From the NCBI GenBank assembly GCA_937915565.1, contig CALDMH010000110.1:1-5887 (forward strand): DNA of 5,887 nt. The letters are read 5' to 3'. Positions within the stretch are counted from its first letter, which is position 1, and every line of letters begins with the position of its first letter. Source of the DNA: an uncultured Clostridia bacterium (GTDB lineage: Bacteria > Bacillota > Clostridia > Christensenellales > Borkfalkiaceae). The translations under genes were made by a program, and so were the position numbers. The notes below the pieces were generated by a model, which saw only the letters and a program-made list of their open reading frames with translations, had not been told where the DNA came from and made no database searches. Below, in pieces: positions 1 through 5,637 of the stretch.

Positions 1-547
1 CCTCTATGAGCGCGGCGGCAAGAGTTTCTTTTAACGGAGCTTCGCCCACGAGCCCGCGATAGCCACGCCTATGCAATCCGTCGCCGGAAGCATCGAGCGA
101 AACGACGGCGTAATCCTTTCTTATCGACGTTTCGATTTTGTATCTTGCGCCGCTTTCCGTTAAGTTAATCGACTTATAGGCGGATTTAAGCCTTTCGCAC
201 ACGGCTTTTTTCGTTATGGATTGAATTGCGGAATAAGCGAATAATTTGCTCATAACGCTCTTCGCCGAAACGATTATTTGCCCGTCTTTTTCCACGTATT
301 TTTCCCATTCCACGGCTTTAATTCCGTCGAAAAGCTCGTCGAAAGTTTCCGCCCTGAACTCGCCCAAAATTATCTCCACTCGGTTTGCCGTGCGAAGATA
401 AAGATTGCACGCGGCAACCGTTTCCCAATCGCCCTCGAAACAAATCCTTCCGTCGATGGCGGAAAGTTCCTTCTCACCCGTGATTTTATATAATTCTCTT
501 TTCGTAACGGCCTCGATTCCCGAAGCCGTCGTCACACAAATTTTCAT
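1..547 (-). CDS. THUMP-domain class I SAM-dependent RNA methyltransferase (YpsC/RlmL-like), C-terminal part missing
   Basis: The 182 visible residues are the N-terminal half of a COG0116-type methylase, a family that makes N2-methylguanine in rRNA or tRNA using S-adenosylmethionine. The protein opens MKICVTTASGIEAVTKREL, the usual family start. An LRTANRV segment follows at residues 51-57, in the THUMP RNA-binding region (about 45-155). The signature LDASGDGLHRRGYR lies at 151-164, then APLKETLAAALI at 170-181, where the Rossmann catalytic domain begins. The gene runs off the left edge, so the catalytic NPPY-type motif is not visible; relatives are about 375-385 residues, so roughly half is missing. 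I read this frame by hand. The ATG at 547-545 is the first residue of the family-like N-terminus. Its ribosome site is poor: only GAG about 6 nt upstream. It lies 110 bp after yraN, so it may be an operon tail or have its own promoter. The family is clear; the exact modified base is not. Confidence 0.88.
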   Translation of the reverse strand, partial: MKICVTTASGIEAVTKRELYKITGEKELSAIDGRICFEGDWETVAACNLYLRTANRVEIILGEFRAETFDELFDGIKAVEWEKYVEKDGQIIVSAKSVMSKLFAYSAIQSITKKAVCERLKSAYKSINLTESGARYKIETSIRKDYAVVSLDASGDGLHRRGYRGLVGEAPLKETLAAALIE

Positions 548-590
548 TTAAAACTCAAACTTCGCGCTTGCCTTTTGATTGTAAATGCGT

Positions 591-689
591 CGTATATCCG
601 TTCACGGTTTGTATATAAAACCGTTTACGATATAACGTTCGCGCCGTAAATAGCTTGTCAAAACGCGTTATATATAACGTTCACGCCGT
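591..689 (-). repeat. Three imperfect short direct repeats across the yraN 3' end and the following gap
   Basis: On the minus strand ACGGCGTGAACGTTATAT (689-672, the last codons of yraN) recurs as ACGGCGCGAACGTTATAT (647-630, intergenic), 17 of 18 bases identical and 42 nt apart. A weaker third copy, ACCGTGAACGGATATACG, lies at 608-591. The shared core is CGYGAACG followed by an ATATA-like stretch. Between copies two and three is an inverted repeat, ACGGTTT/AAACCGT (624-618 and 610-604, 7-bp stem, 7-nt loop). It has no T-run after it, so it is not a convincing terminator. The 548-657 gap holds no gene. The repeats may be a decayed duplication of the yraN end, or binding sites ahead of the methyltransferase gene. 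The repeats are visible; either meaning is inference. Confidence 0.5.
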
Positions 690-1020
690 CGGGCGTAACT
701 TCCGCCACGGCAAAACTTACGCGAGCCTCGTCCGCGCCGCCCTTGTCGGCAAAATAGAACTCGGCTATCCTCCTGTATTTTTCCTGTTTCTTAAAGCCTA
801 CGGCCTCGCGCGGCTCTCCGAAAGCGTTGTTAGTTCTCGTTTTCACTTCCGCAAAAACGAACTCGTCGCCCCTTTGAAAAACGAGGTCGGCCTCGCCATA
901 CGGAGTGACGTAATTGCGTTTAATCAACTTATAGCCCGACTTTTTGATTTCTTCGGCGGCTAATCGTTCCCCTTTTTTACCGAGAAATTTTTTGTAAAAG
1001 TCCTTCTGTGAATCGGGCAT
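658..1020 (-). CDS. yraN: YraN / UPF0102 family nuclease-fold protein
   Basis: This 120-residue protein matches the UPF0102 (YraN) family in length and motif order. GKKGERLAAEEIKKSGYKL occupies residues 14-32, RNYVTPYGEADLV 35-47 and FAEVKTR 56-62. These give E18, E43/D45 and the E58-x-K60 pair, the metal-site layout of restriction-endonuclease and Holliday-junction-resolvase folds. The family is widespread next to rnhB, but its cellular role is not firmly established. The start is the only ATG in frame and has a good SD (AAGGAG, 8-nt spacer). It lies inside the end of rnhB, so the two genes overlap by 61 bp in different frames. About 13 residues precede the conserved GxxGE, somewhat longer than I expect for the family, but no alternative ATG, GTG or TTG lies closer. 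Its last codons carry one copy of a short repeat also found downstream. Confidence 0.92.
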   Translation of the reverse strand: MPDSQKDFYKKFLGKKGERLAAEEIKKSGYKLIKRNYVTPYGEADLVFQRGDEFVFAEVKTRTNNAFGEPREAVGFKKQEKYRRIAEFYFADKGGADEARVSFAVAEVTPDGVNVIYNAF

Positions 1021-1592
1021 AATCCATTCTCCTTAATCGCGTCGATATGCGTTTTCGTGCCGTAACCCTTGTTCTTTTTAAAGCCGTATTCGGGATATAA
1101 CTCGTCGTATCCGTCCATCAGGTTATCCCTGAAAACTTTGGCGATAATCGAAGCCGCGCCGATATTATAACTCTTCGCGTCGCCCTTAATTATCGCTTGC
1201 GTTTTAACGGACACGTCAAGTTTGACCGCGTCCACCAGAACGAGGTCGGGCTTTACGGAAAGCCCCTCAATACATTCCTTCATACACTTTTTCGTTGCTT
1301 CGAGAACGTTTATTTCGTCGATTTCTTCCGCTTCTACCCTGCAAATTTTATACGCCACGGCCTTTTCTTTAAGCGTTTCGTAAAGCGATTCGCGCTTTTT
1401 TGCGGACACTTTTTTGCTGTCGTCAACGCCGTCCACGGCATTTTCTTCGTCCAAAGGCATAATCACCGCGCAGCAAACCACGGGCCCCGCCAAAGGGCCT
1501 CTGCCAACCTCGTCCACACCCGCGATATATTTAATTTTTTCGCTTAAAAACGCTCTGTCGTTTTCGATTTTTTCTCTCGTTTTATCAGTCAT
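960..1592 (-). CDS. rnhB: Ribonuclease HII
   Basis: RNase HII cuts the RNA strand of RNA-DNA hybrids and starts removal of single ribonucleotides misincorporated in DNA. The 210 residues carry the family motifs in order: AGVDEVGRGPLAGPVV at 24-39, DDSKKVS at 57-63, LVDAV at 119-123, IIKGDAK at 134-140, AASIIAKVFRD at 146-156, NKGYGT at 174-179 and CPIHRRTF at 192-199. Predicted metal ligands are D27, E28, D121 and D139; the 18-residue spacing of the last two equals that of D108 and D126 in E. coli. The residue after D121 is Ala where Gly is usual. The ATG follows the rbgA stop after a single base and has no clear SD, so translation probably depends on ribosomes arriving from rbgA. The last 20 codons plus the stop overlap yraN. 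Confidence 0.96.
   Translation of the reverse strand: MTDKTREKIENDRAFLSEKIKYIAGVDEVGRGPLAGPVVCCAVIMPLDEENAVDGVDDSKKVSAKKRESLYETLKEKAVAYKICRVEAEEIDEINVLEATKKCMKECIEGLSVKPDLVLVDAVKLDVSVKTQAIIKGDAKSYNIGAASIIAKVFRDNLMDGYDELYPEYGFKKNKGYGTKTHIDAIKENGLCPIHRRTFTKNFSVKKGND
1029..1034 (-). promoter_or_regulatory. Shine-Dalgarno site of yraN, embedded in rnhB
   Basis: AAGGAG on the minus strand, 8 nt before the yraN ATG at 1020. It lies wholly inside rnhB, where it encodes part of the Lys-Glu-Asn stretch just before the conserved CPIHRR motif. It decides the yraN start and makes the 61-bp overlap credible. Confidence 0.75.
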
Positions 1593-1593
1593 T

Positions 1594-2457
1594 TCAGTTA
1601 TTTTTCAAAGGTTCGGTTTCGAGGGCTATTTTGCCTATTCTGCCCTTTCTGAAATCGTCTATTACGGCTTTTGCCGCGCGTTCGTAATCGCTTTCGCCGC
1701 CGCGAAGCAAATACCCGCGTTTTTTGCATATTTCGTCGAACAGTTCGAGCGGCGTTTTTTCAAGCGTTTCGAGTTTATATTTCTCTTTGAACTCGTTCGA
1801 AGCAACCTTCGTAAGTTCGGCGATAAGGTCGAGAGCAAGGTCCTCGACGTGCAAAATGTCGTCGTTTATCGCGCCGATAAAAGCAAGATGCTTGGCGTAA
1901 GTCTGGTTTTCGATATTCGGAGGCATCGTCCCGGGAGTGTCGAGAAGGTCGAAGTTTCCGAGGCGAATCCATTTGTTGCTTCTCGTTATCCCCGCCTTGT
2001 TTCCGGTTTCGGCTTTCTTCGCTCCGCTTATCGTATTTATTATCGTGGACTTGCCCGTGTTCGGAAGCCCCGCAACCATAAATCGCATAGTTCTGTTTAC
2101 ACCCTTAGCCGCGTTTCTCTCGATTTTTTCCTTCAACGCCACGTCGCATTTCGCACGGAGATTTTGCCCATCACGCTTGGAAAGTCCCTCTATAAGTTCA
2201 TAAACGAGGTTATTTTGCTTGAAATAACTCTCGATTTTTTTTGCCTGCGCGGGCGAAATAAGGTCGCGTTTGTTAATGCAATAAACGATAGGTTTGTTGC
2301 CGAAAACCTTATCGAGCCTCTTGTTAAAGCACGCGAAAACGGCGCGCGCGTCCATAACGAGAATCACGCCGTCACACAGTTTCGCGTCGGCTTCCATTTG
2401 TCTTAAAGCCTTCGCCATATGCCCGGGAAACCAGTTTATCTTTCTTTCGTTTTCCAT
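1594..2457 (-). CDS. rbgA: Ribosome biogenesis GTPase RbgA (YlqF)
   Basis: RbgA is a circularly permuted GTPase needed for late assembly of the 50S subunit in Firmicutes. The 287 residues fit the family size (about 280-290). The N-terminus has the hallmark INWFPGHMAKA at 7-17; its H13 matches the histidine reported as catalytic in B. subtilis RbgA. GTPase motifs occur in permuted order: G4 NKRD at 62-65, a weak G5 near 90-93, G1 GLPNTGKST at 130-138, G2 around G156-I157-T158, and G3 DTPG at 173-176. A helical C-terminal domain of about 100 residues follows and probably contacts rRNA. The stretch after DAR (36-48) reads AVFACFNKRLD instead of the usual SSRNP-like sequence. The ATG directly abuts the trmD stop (TAAATG) with only a weak AAAGAG site 6 nt upstream, implying coupling to trmD. 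Confidence 0.95.
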   Translation of the reverse strand: MENERKINWFPGHMAKALRQMEADAKLCDGVILVMDARAVFACFNKRLDKVFGNKPIVYCINKRDLISPAQAKKIESYFKQNNLVYELIEGLSKRDGQNLRAKCDVALKEKIERNAAKGVNRTMRFMVAGLPNTGKSTIINTISGAKKAETGNKAGITRSNKWIRLGNFDLLDTPGTMPPNIENQTYAKHLAFIGAINDDILHVEDLALDLIAELTKVASNEFKEKYKLETLEKTPLELFDEICKKRGYLLRGGESDYERAAKAVIDDFRKGRIGKIALETEPLKNN

Positions 2458-3132
2458 TTATTTCTCTTTATCGATAAGGTCGGGACGAAGTTTTTCGGTA
2501 ATTTTAACCGCTTCGGTTCTGCGCCATTTATCGACTTCCTTGTGATTGCCCGATACGAGTACTTCGGGTACGGAAAGCCCCATAAAAACCTGCGGGCGGG
2601 TGAACTGCGGATATTCGAGAAGATTATCCGTGAAGCTCTCCTCGGATAAACTTTCGCCCGAAATAACCCCGTCGACGTACCTGCAAACGCAATCGGTTAT
2701 CGCCATTGCCGGAATTTCTCCGCCGGTTAAAACGAAATCACCGAGCGACATTTCCTCGTCCATACAAAGGTCGAGCACGCGTTGGTCAACGCCTTCGTAA
2801 TGCCCGCAAAGCAACAAAATCCTGTCGTAAGCCAAAAGTTCGCTCACCATTCCCTGGCAAAATCTCCTGCCTTTCGGCGACATAAAAATTCTTCTCGCCT
2901 CGTGGTTCGGGTCAACGGCCTGAATGGCGGAATAAACGGGTTGAGGCGTCATAACCATTCCCGCGCCGCCGCCAAAAGGATAATCGTCGCATTTTCTATG
3001 CTTATTTTCGGTGTAATCGCGAATGTCCGTGACCACGATTTCCACTTTACCGGTTTTTATGGCTCTGCCGATGATGCTTTCGGTAAGCGGAGTGAACATT
3101 TCGGGGAAAAGGGTTAAAATATCAATCCTCAT
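2458..3132 (-). CDS. trmD: tRNA (guanine37-N1)-methyltransferase TrmD
   Basis: TrmD, a SPOUT-class homodimer with a trefoil knot, uses S-adenosylmethionine to methylate G37 next to the anticodon, which prevents +1 frameshifting. Visible motifs are ILTLFPEMF at 5-13, DDYPFGGGAGM at 49-59, SPKGRRF at 85-91, the cofactor-loop sequences LLCGHYEGVDQRV (107-119) and LGDFVLTGGE (130-139), then LLEYPQFTRP at 171-180 and VSGNHKEV at 193-200. The 224 residues match short Firmicute forms. E165 stands just before Ser-Phe, where E. coli has the proposed catalytic Asp169. The ATG lies inside rimM (11-bp overlap) and follows a strong GGAGGT. No rplS gene follows; rbgA starts immediately after the stop, although rplS is the usual neighbour. 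Confidence 0.97.
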   Translation of the reverse strand: MRIDILTLFPEMFTPLTESIIGRAIKTGKVEIVVTDIRDYTENKHRKCDDYPFGGGAGMVMTPQPVYSAIQAVDPNHEARRIFMSPKGRRFCQGMVSELLAYDRILLLCGHYEGVDQRVLDLCMDEEMSLGDFVLTGGEIPAMAITDCVCRYVDGVISGESLSEESFTDNLLEYPQFTRPQVFMGLSVPEVLVSGNHKEVDKWRRTEAVKITEKLRPDLIDKEK

Positions 3133-3625
3133 ACATCACGACCTCCGTAAATCTTTTCGCGTTTACCGTAACTTTCTTTTCGGCGACGTCGATACTTTCC
3201 AAAACGCCTTCCACAAGCGGAAACACAGCCGTGCCCTCGCTCGTTTTAACGTAATAATAATCCACGTTGCCGCTTACTATATCGAAAATCTCGCCGAGTT
3301 CTTTGCCGCTCGTGAGATAAAGTTTGCAACCTAAAACGTCGGAGACGAAATACCTTCCCTCTTCGACTTTAATTTCGTTTCTTTTTGCGAACACTTCTTT
3401 TCCGCGGAGGAGTTCGGCCTGATTTCTGTCGTCAAGCCCTTTAAGTTTTAAAATCGCTTCTTCCGCGCCCGACGAACGAAAACTCTCGACGGCGTAAACC
3501 TTGCCGCCGATTTCCGCTTCGGTGACGGCTTTTACGGAATCGAATCCGTCGCAAAAAAGCCGTATTTTAAGTTCGCCTTTAATTCCCTGCGGTTTTGCAA
3601 CCGCGCCGATTTCTATTTTATCCAT
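3122..3625 (-). CDS. rimM: 16S rRNA processing / 30S maturation factor RimM
   Basis: RimM binds the assembling 30S head, with S19 as its known partner, and helps mature 16S rRNA. The 167 residues show both family domains. The N-terminal beta-barrel opens IGAVAKPQGIKGELKI at 6-21 and includes LKGLDDRNQAELLRGKEVF at 61-79. The C-terminal PRC-barrel starts near 91 with RYFVSDVLGCKLY, followed by GKELGEIFDIVSGNVDYYYVK (107-127) and VFPLVEGVLESIDVAEKKVTVN (134-155). The ATG follows eight A residues and has no SD. A strong hairpin ends 11 nt upstream, so initiation should be weak, which fits the low level of RimM compared with S16 known in E. coli. The 3' end carries the trmD SD and start codon. 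Confidence 0.95.
   Translation of the reverse strand: MDKIEIGAVAKPQGIKGELKIRLFCDGFDSVKAVTEAEIGGKVYAVESFRSSGAEEAILKLKGLDDRNQAELLRGKEVFAKRNEIKVEEGRYFVSDVLGCKLYLTSGKELGEIFDIVSGNVDYYYVKTSEGTAVFPLVEGVLESIDVAEKKVTVNAKRFTEVVMYED
3141..3146 (-). promoter_or_regulatory. Shine-Dalgarno site of trmD, embedded in rimM
   Basis: GGAGGT on the minus strand, 8 nt before the trmD ATG at 3132, inside the last codons of rimM. It selects that ATG rather than the ATG four bases upstream (3136-3134), which is in the rimM frame and meets the rimM stop at once. Confidence 0.75.
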
Positions 3626-3632
3626 TTTTTTT

Positions 3633-3666
3633 AAAAGGCTGCGTTTTAAAAATTTAAAACGCAGCC
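3633..3666 (-). terminator. Strong hairpin with short U-run between khpA and rimM: terminator or attenuator
   Basis: On the minus strand GGCTGCGTTTTAAA (3666-3653) pairs perfectly with TTTAAAACGCAGCC (3650-3637): 14 complementary bases, about 12 usable pairs, with a GC-rich base. TTTT follows at 3636-3633, then A residues running into the rimM ATG. This is the layout of an intrinsic terminator in the direction of all genes here, though the U-run is short. On the plus strand no T-run follows, so it is not bidirectional. It probably lets part of the transcripts stop after khpA and also hides the rimM initiation region. Stopping efficiency cannot be judged from sequence. Confidence 0.65.
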
Positions 3667-3696
3667 GATTATTGCTGAAATATCGGAAAAAAGCGT

Positions 3697-3933
3697 TTAG
3701 TTCTTTCCTTTGATTTCGATGTTGTATCTTTTGCCGGTCTTTTTGGAAGCGGAATTGACGATGGTGCGAAGCGCCTTGGCGATTTTGCCCTGACGACCTA
3801 TCACCTTGCCCATATCGCTTTCGTTTAAAAGAATGGTAACGTCCACGGCGTTGCCTTTTTCGACGACTTCGTATTCGACGTTATCCGGTTCTTCGGCAAA
3901 ATGATTGACGATGTATTTAATTAAATCCAACAT
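3697..3933 (-). CDS. khpA: KH-domain RNA-binding protein KhpA (YlqC)
   Basis: KhpA is a small single-KH protein that in streptococci and other Firmicutes pairs with KhpB (Jag) and binds many RNAs, affecting cell division and elongation. The 78 residues are the normal length. They contain the nucleic-acid-binding GxxG loop as GRQG at 46-49 within MGKVIGRQGKIAKALR (41-56), with the KH beta-strand DVTILL just before. The gene lies 19 bp after rpsP, its typical place. The start is fixed by an in-frame TGA directly before the ATG. The upstream purine-rich stretch GGGAAGTGAAG is only a modest ribosome site. A strong hairpin follows the gene, so khpA may be the last gene of the more abundant transcript. 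YlqD, which can follow in Bacilli, is absent. Confidence 0.95.
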   Translation of the reverse strand: MLDLIKYIVNHFAEEPDNVEYEVVEKGNAVDVTILLNESDMGKVIGRQGKIAKALRTIVNSASKKTGKRYNIEIKGKN

Positions 3934-3952
3934 TCACTTCACTTCCCGAAAA

Positions 3953-4249
3953 TTACTTCTTTTTCTTCTTGGGGTTAGTCTTTGAAGGCGACAATTTTTC
4001 CGACTTCTCGATAACTCCGGCGTTCAAAAGAAGAGCTCTGACGGTTTCGGTGGGCTGAACGCCCTTGGAAAGCCAATCCGCAGCCTTCTCTTTGTCGATG
4101 ACTACTTCCGCGGGATTTGCGGTGGGATTGTAATGTCCGACTTTATCGATATATTCGCCGTCTCTTGCTTTTCTGCTGTCGATAACGACTATACGGTAAG
4201 TGGGAGATTTCTTATCACCGAGTCTTGTCAATCTCATTTTTACTGCCAT
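3953..4249 (-). CDS. rpsP: 30S ribosomal protein S16
   Basis: S16 is a primary component of the 30S body and is needed for its assembly. The N-terminal MAVKMRLTRLGDKKSPTYRIVVIDSR pattern (residues 1-26), then GEYIDKVGHYNP (31-42) and WLSKGVQPTETVRALL (59-74), are the standard family signature. At 98 residues it is slightly longer than the core of about 80-90. The extra length is a lysine-rich tail ending in five Lys, plausible for rRNA contact. A strong GGAGG (4262-4258) lies 8 nt before the ATG, the kind of site expected for a highly made protein. The 68-bp gap to ffh is AT-rich and I see no clear promoter in it. The placement between ffh and khpA is conserved in Firmicutes. Confidence 0.98.
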   Translation of the reverse strand: MAVKMRLTRLGDKKSPTYRIVVIDSRKARDGEYIDKVGHYNPTANPAEVVIDKEKAADWLSKGVQPTETVRALLLNAGVIEKSEKLSPSKTNPKKKKK

Positions 4250-4257
4250 ATTTATAT

Positions 4258-4262
4258 CCTCC
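4258..4262 (-). promoter_or_regulatory. Shine-Dalgarno site of rpsP
   Basis: GGAGG on the minus strand with an 8-nt AT-rich spacer to the rpsP ATG at 4249. It is among the strongest sites in the window and contrasts with rimM and rnhB, which have none. Confidence 0.75.
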
Positions 4263-4317
4263 GTTTAAAATTTGCTTTTTATCGCTCGTAAAAATCTTAC
4301 GTTGCTTTTTTATTATT

Positions 4318-5637
4318 TCAGAACGGCATTTTAAAGCCGCGCTTGTTTTTCATCATCTTCATCATTTGCTTGGTTTGCTCGAACTGTTTGAGAAGCTGAT
4401 TTATTTCCTGAATCGAAGTTCCGCTGCCCTTCGCTATTCTCGTTTTTCTCGAAAAATTGATTATCGAAGGGTCGTTTCTTTCCTTTTTAGTCATTGAAAG
4501 AATAATCGCTTTGGTTCTTTCGATTTTTCTTTCGTCGATGTCCCCATCGTTGATTTTAACCTTTGCGCCCATTCCAGGGAGCATACCGATAAGGCTCTTC
4601 GCCCCGCCCATTTTTTTGAGCATTGCGAATTGTTCGAGATAATCTTCCAAAGTGAAGCTGTTCGCCTTGAACTTACGCTCCATCTTCTCCATTTGCTCTT
4701 CCGTAACGGCTTCCTGCGCCTTTTCGATAAGCGACAAAACGTCGCCCATTCCGAGAATTCGGTTCGCCATACGGTCGGGATAAAACGGCTCTAAATCGGT
4801 GAGTTTTTCGCCGACGGAAGCGAATTTTATCGGCTTGCCCGTAACCGCTTTTATCGAGAGGCACGCGCCGCCGCGAGTATCGCCGTCGAGCTTGGTGAGA
4901 ACGACGCCGGTGAGTTCGAGCCTGTCGTTAAACGTTTTGGCAACGTTCACCGCGTCCTGACCGGTCATCGAATCGACCGTGAGCAAAATTTCGTCCACCT
5001 TAACGGCTTTCGTGATATTTTCAAGCTCTTCCATAAGGGCTTCGTCGATATGAAGACGCCCTGCCGTATCAACGATAACGGTGTCGTACCCGAACTTTTT
5101 CGCGTGTTCCACGGCTTCCGCCGCTATTTTTACGGGGTTACCCTGACCTTTTTCAAAAACGTCCGCTCCCGCTTTTTCGCCTACGATTTTAAGTTGGTTT
5201 ATCGCCGCGGGACGATATACGTCGCACGCCGCGAGAAGAGGTTTCTTGCCCTGTTTTTTAAGATAAACGGCAAGCTTTCCGCAAAGAGTAGTTTTTCCCG
5301 CGCCTTGCAAACCGCACATCATTATAACCGTGGGCGGCGTGGGGCTTACGATGAGCTTGCTGTTCGTAGAACCCATAAGCTCGGTAAGCTCTTCGTTTAC
5401 GATTTTTATAACCTGCTGCGCGGGCGAAAGACTTTTTAAAATCTCCTGCCCCACGGCTTTTTCGCTGACTTTTGCGATGAAATCCTTGGCGACAGTCAAA
5501 TTAACGTCGGCTTCGAGGAGAGCTATTCTCACCTCGCGCATAGCCTGCTTTATTTCAAGTTCCGTCAGCCTGCCGCGTTTGGTCATCTTGGAAAATATAT
5601 GATTAAGTTTTTCGGATAAGCCTTGGAATACCGCCAT
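4318..5637 (-). CDS. ffh: Signal recognition particle GTPase Ffh (SRP54)
   Basis: Ffh binds 4.5S/SRP RNA and signal sequences on nascent chains and delivers ribosomes to FtsY at the membrane. The 439 residues are full length. An N domain (about 1-95) precedes the G domain: G1 GLQGAGKTT at 109-117, DVYRPAA at 139-145, G3 DTAGR at 190-194, G4 TKLD at 248-251 and the GEKLTDLEPF closing segment at 276-285. The methionine-rich M domain (about 326-432) carries a hydrophobic finger loop around KSLIGMLPGM (347-356), the SRP-RNA-binding TRIAKGSG (399-406), and a Met-rich C-terminal helix. The start has GGGAG (5649-5645) 7 nt upstream and shares one base with the ylxM stop (TGATG), so the two are probably coupled. 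No FtsY or SRP RNA gene is in the window. Confidence 0.98.
   Translation of the reverse strand: MAVFQGLSEKLNHIFSKMTKRGRLTELEIKQAMREVRIALLEADVNLTVAKDFIAKVSEKAVGQEILKSLSPAQQVIKIVNEELTELMGSTNSKLIVSPTPPTVIMMCGLQGAGKTTLCGKLAVYLKKQGKKPLLAACDVYRPAAINQLKIVGEKAGADVFEKGQGNPVKIAAEAVEHAKKFGYDTVIVDTAGRLHIDEALMEELENITKAVKVDEILLTVDSMTGQDAVNVAKTFNDRLELTGVVLTKLDGDTRGGACLSIKAVTGKPIKFASVGEKLTDLEPFYPDRMANRILGMGDVLSLIEKAQEAVTEEQMEKMERKFKANSFTLEDYLEQFAMLKKMGGAKSLIGMLPGMGAKVKINDGDIDERKIERTKAIILSMTKKERNDPSIINFSRKTRIAKGSGTSIQEINQLLKQFEQTKQMMKMMKNKRGFKMPF

Noticed and set aside
629..661. Possible promoter on the minus strand: perfect TTGACA at 661-656 overlapping the yraN stop, with TATATC at 634-629.
   Set aside because: The spacer is 21 nt, too long for a standard sigma-70-type promoter; at 17-18 nt the -10 candidates match three bases at most. 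A weak or non-standard promoter remains possible.
1414..2406. A 330-codon open frame on the plus strand antisense to rnhB and rbgA.
   Set aside because: It spans two well-identified minus-strand genes, has no recognisable domain and no good ribosome site, and is explained by codon bias of the real genes keeping the opposite frame open.
4287..4301. Small inverted repeat CGTAA/TTACG between ffh and rpsP.
   Set aside because: Five AT-rich pairs with a 5-nt loop and no U-run; this is expected by chance in an AT-rich spacer.
4673..4864. Arg-rich 63-codon minus-strand frame within ffh, and a similar one at 1775-1972 within rbgA.
   Set aside because: Both are alternative-frame shadows of conserved genes, with no motif and no independent start signal.
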